DNA of 5,433 bases, taken from positions 1-5,433 of the forward strand of contig SKXF01000184.1 of assembly GCA_007128555.1 (NCBI GenBank), in the 5' to 3' direction. The notes under the pieces were generated by a model. The model was given only the letters and a program-made list of their open reading frames with translations. It had not been told where the DNA came from and did not search any database. Origin of the DNA: Clostridia bacterium. Its GTDB lineage: Bacteria; Bacillota_E; SLMV01; PUMD01. The number at the start of each line of letters is the position of its first letter. The stretch's first letter is position 1. Positions 5,380-5,433 of this stretch are shown here, piece by piece. The position numbers and the translations under genes are program-made.

Positions 5380-5433
5380 TTAGCGTACGAGGCCGGCTTT
5401 TTCGATGATGGGCTGTGCTTCGGCACTCATGAC
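5380..5433 (-). CDS. pstS: Phosphate-binding protein PstS (C-terminal 17 codons only)
   Basis: Only the tail VMSAEAQPIIEKAGLVR followed by TAA is in the window. The pattern of a polar stretch, then a helix ending in a short Gly-hydrophobic tail, is how PstS-type phosphate-binding proteins usually end. The place directly upstream of pstC on the same strand supports the call. The rest of the gene, including its signal peptide and any Pho box, lies beyond the right edge. Confidence 0.8.
   Translation of the reverse strand, partial: VMSAEAQPIIEKAGLVR

Noticed and set aside
4977..5408. Plus-strand open frame of 143 codons opposite pstC and the stem-loop
   Set aside because: It is antisense to PstC, with a composition (Thr, Pro, Arg rich) typical of shadow frames.

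Overview
The window is one long minus-strand transcription unit for phosphate uptake and phosphate signalling. In the direction of transcription (right to left) it holds the last codons of pstS, then pstC, pstA, pstB, phoU, a PhoB/PhoP-type response regulator, a 443-nt interval, and the first 306 codons of a PhoR-type sensor kinase that runs off the left edge. Both ends of the unit (the start of pstS with its promoter, and the end of phoR) lie outside the window. I see no convincing plus-strand gene, RNA gene, mobile element or CRISPR array.

Layout from high to low coordinates. pstS ends at 5380. A strong stem-loop (5331-5366) fills most of the 77-nt gap before pstC. pstC and pstA overlap by 4 nt (GTGA), and pstA and pstB are 39 nt apart. 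The pstB stop is followed within a few bases by an AAGGAGG ribosome site for phoU, so phoU most likely starts at GTG 2772 rather than at the longer GTG 2790. phoU abuts the regulator, whose ribosome site lies inside the last phoU codons. After the regulator stop comes a small hairpin, then about 110 nt, then a very good ribosome site and an open frame of 104 codons. The stop codon of that frame overlaps the phoR start as ATGA.

How the genes work together: PstS captures phosphate outside the membrane, PstC and PstA form the channel, and PstB powers import with ATP. PhoU links transporter state to the kinase. PhoR and the response regulator set transcription of the regulon, which usually includes pst itself. 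The PhoR here has one short N-terminal membrane segment and no room for an extracellular sensor domain. This fits sensing through the transporter and PhoU, plus a cytoplasmic PAS domain.

Organism: a bacterium of moderately high GC. At least four of the starts are GTG, ribosome sites are strong and purine-rich (AAGGAGG, AGGAGGG), and the operon order is pstSCAB-phoU-regulator-kinase. This suggests a Bacillota lineage of the higher-GC kind, but that placement is inference. Most of the window is ordinary in content. The parts worth attention are the 920-1362 interval with its possible small gene, the pstS-pstC stem-loop, and two departures from consensus in PhoR (Gln next to the phospho-acceptor His, and Ile for the first Asn of the N box).
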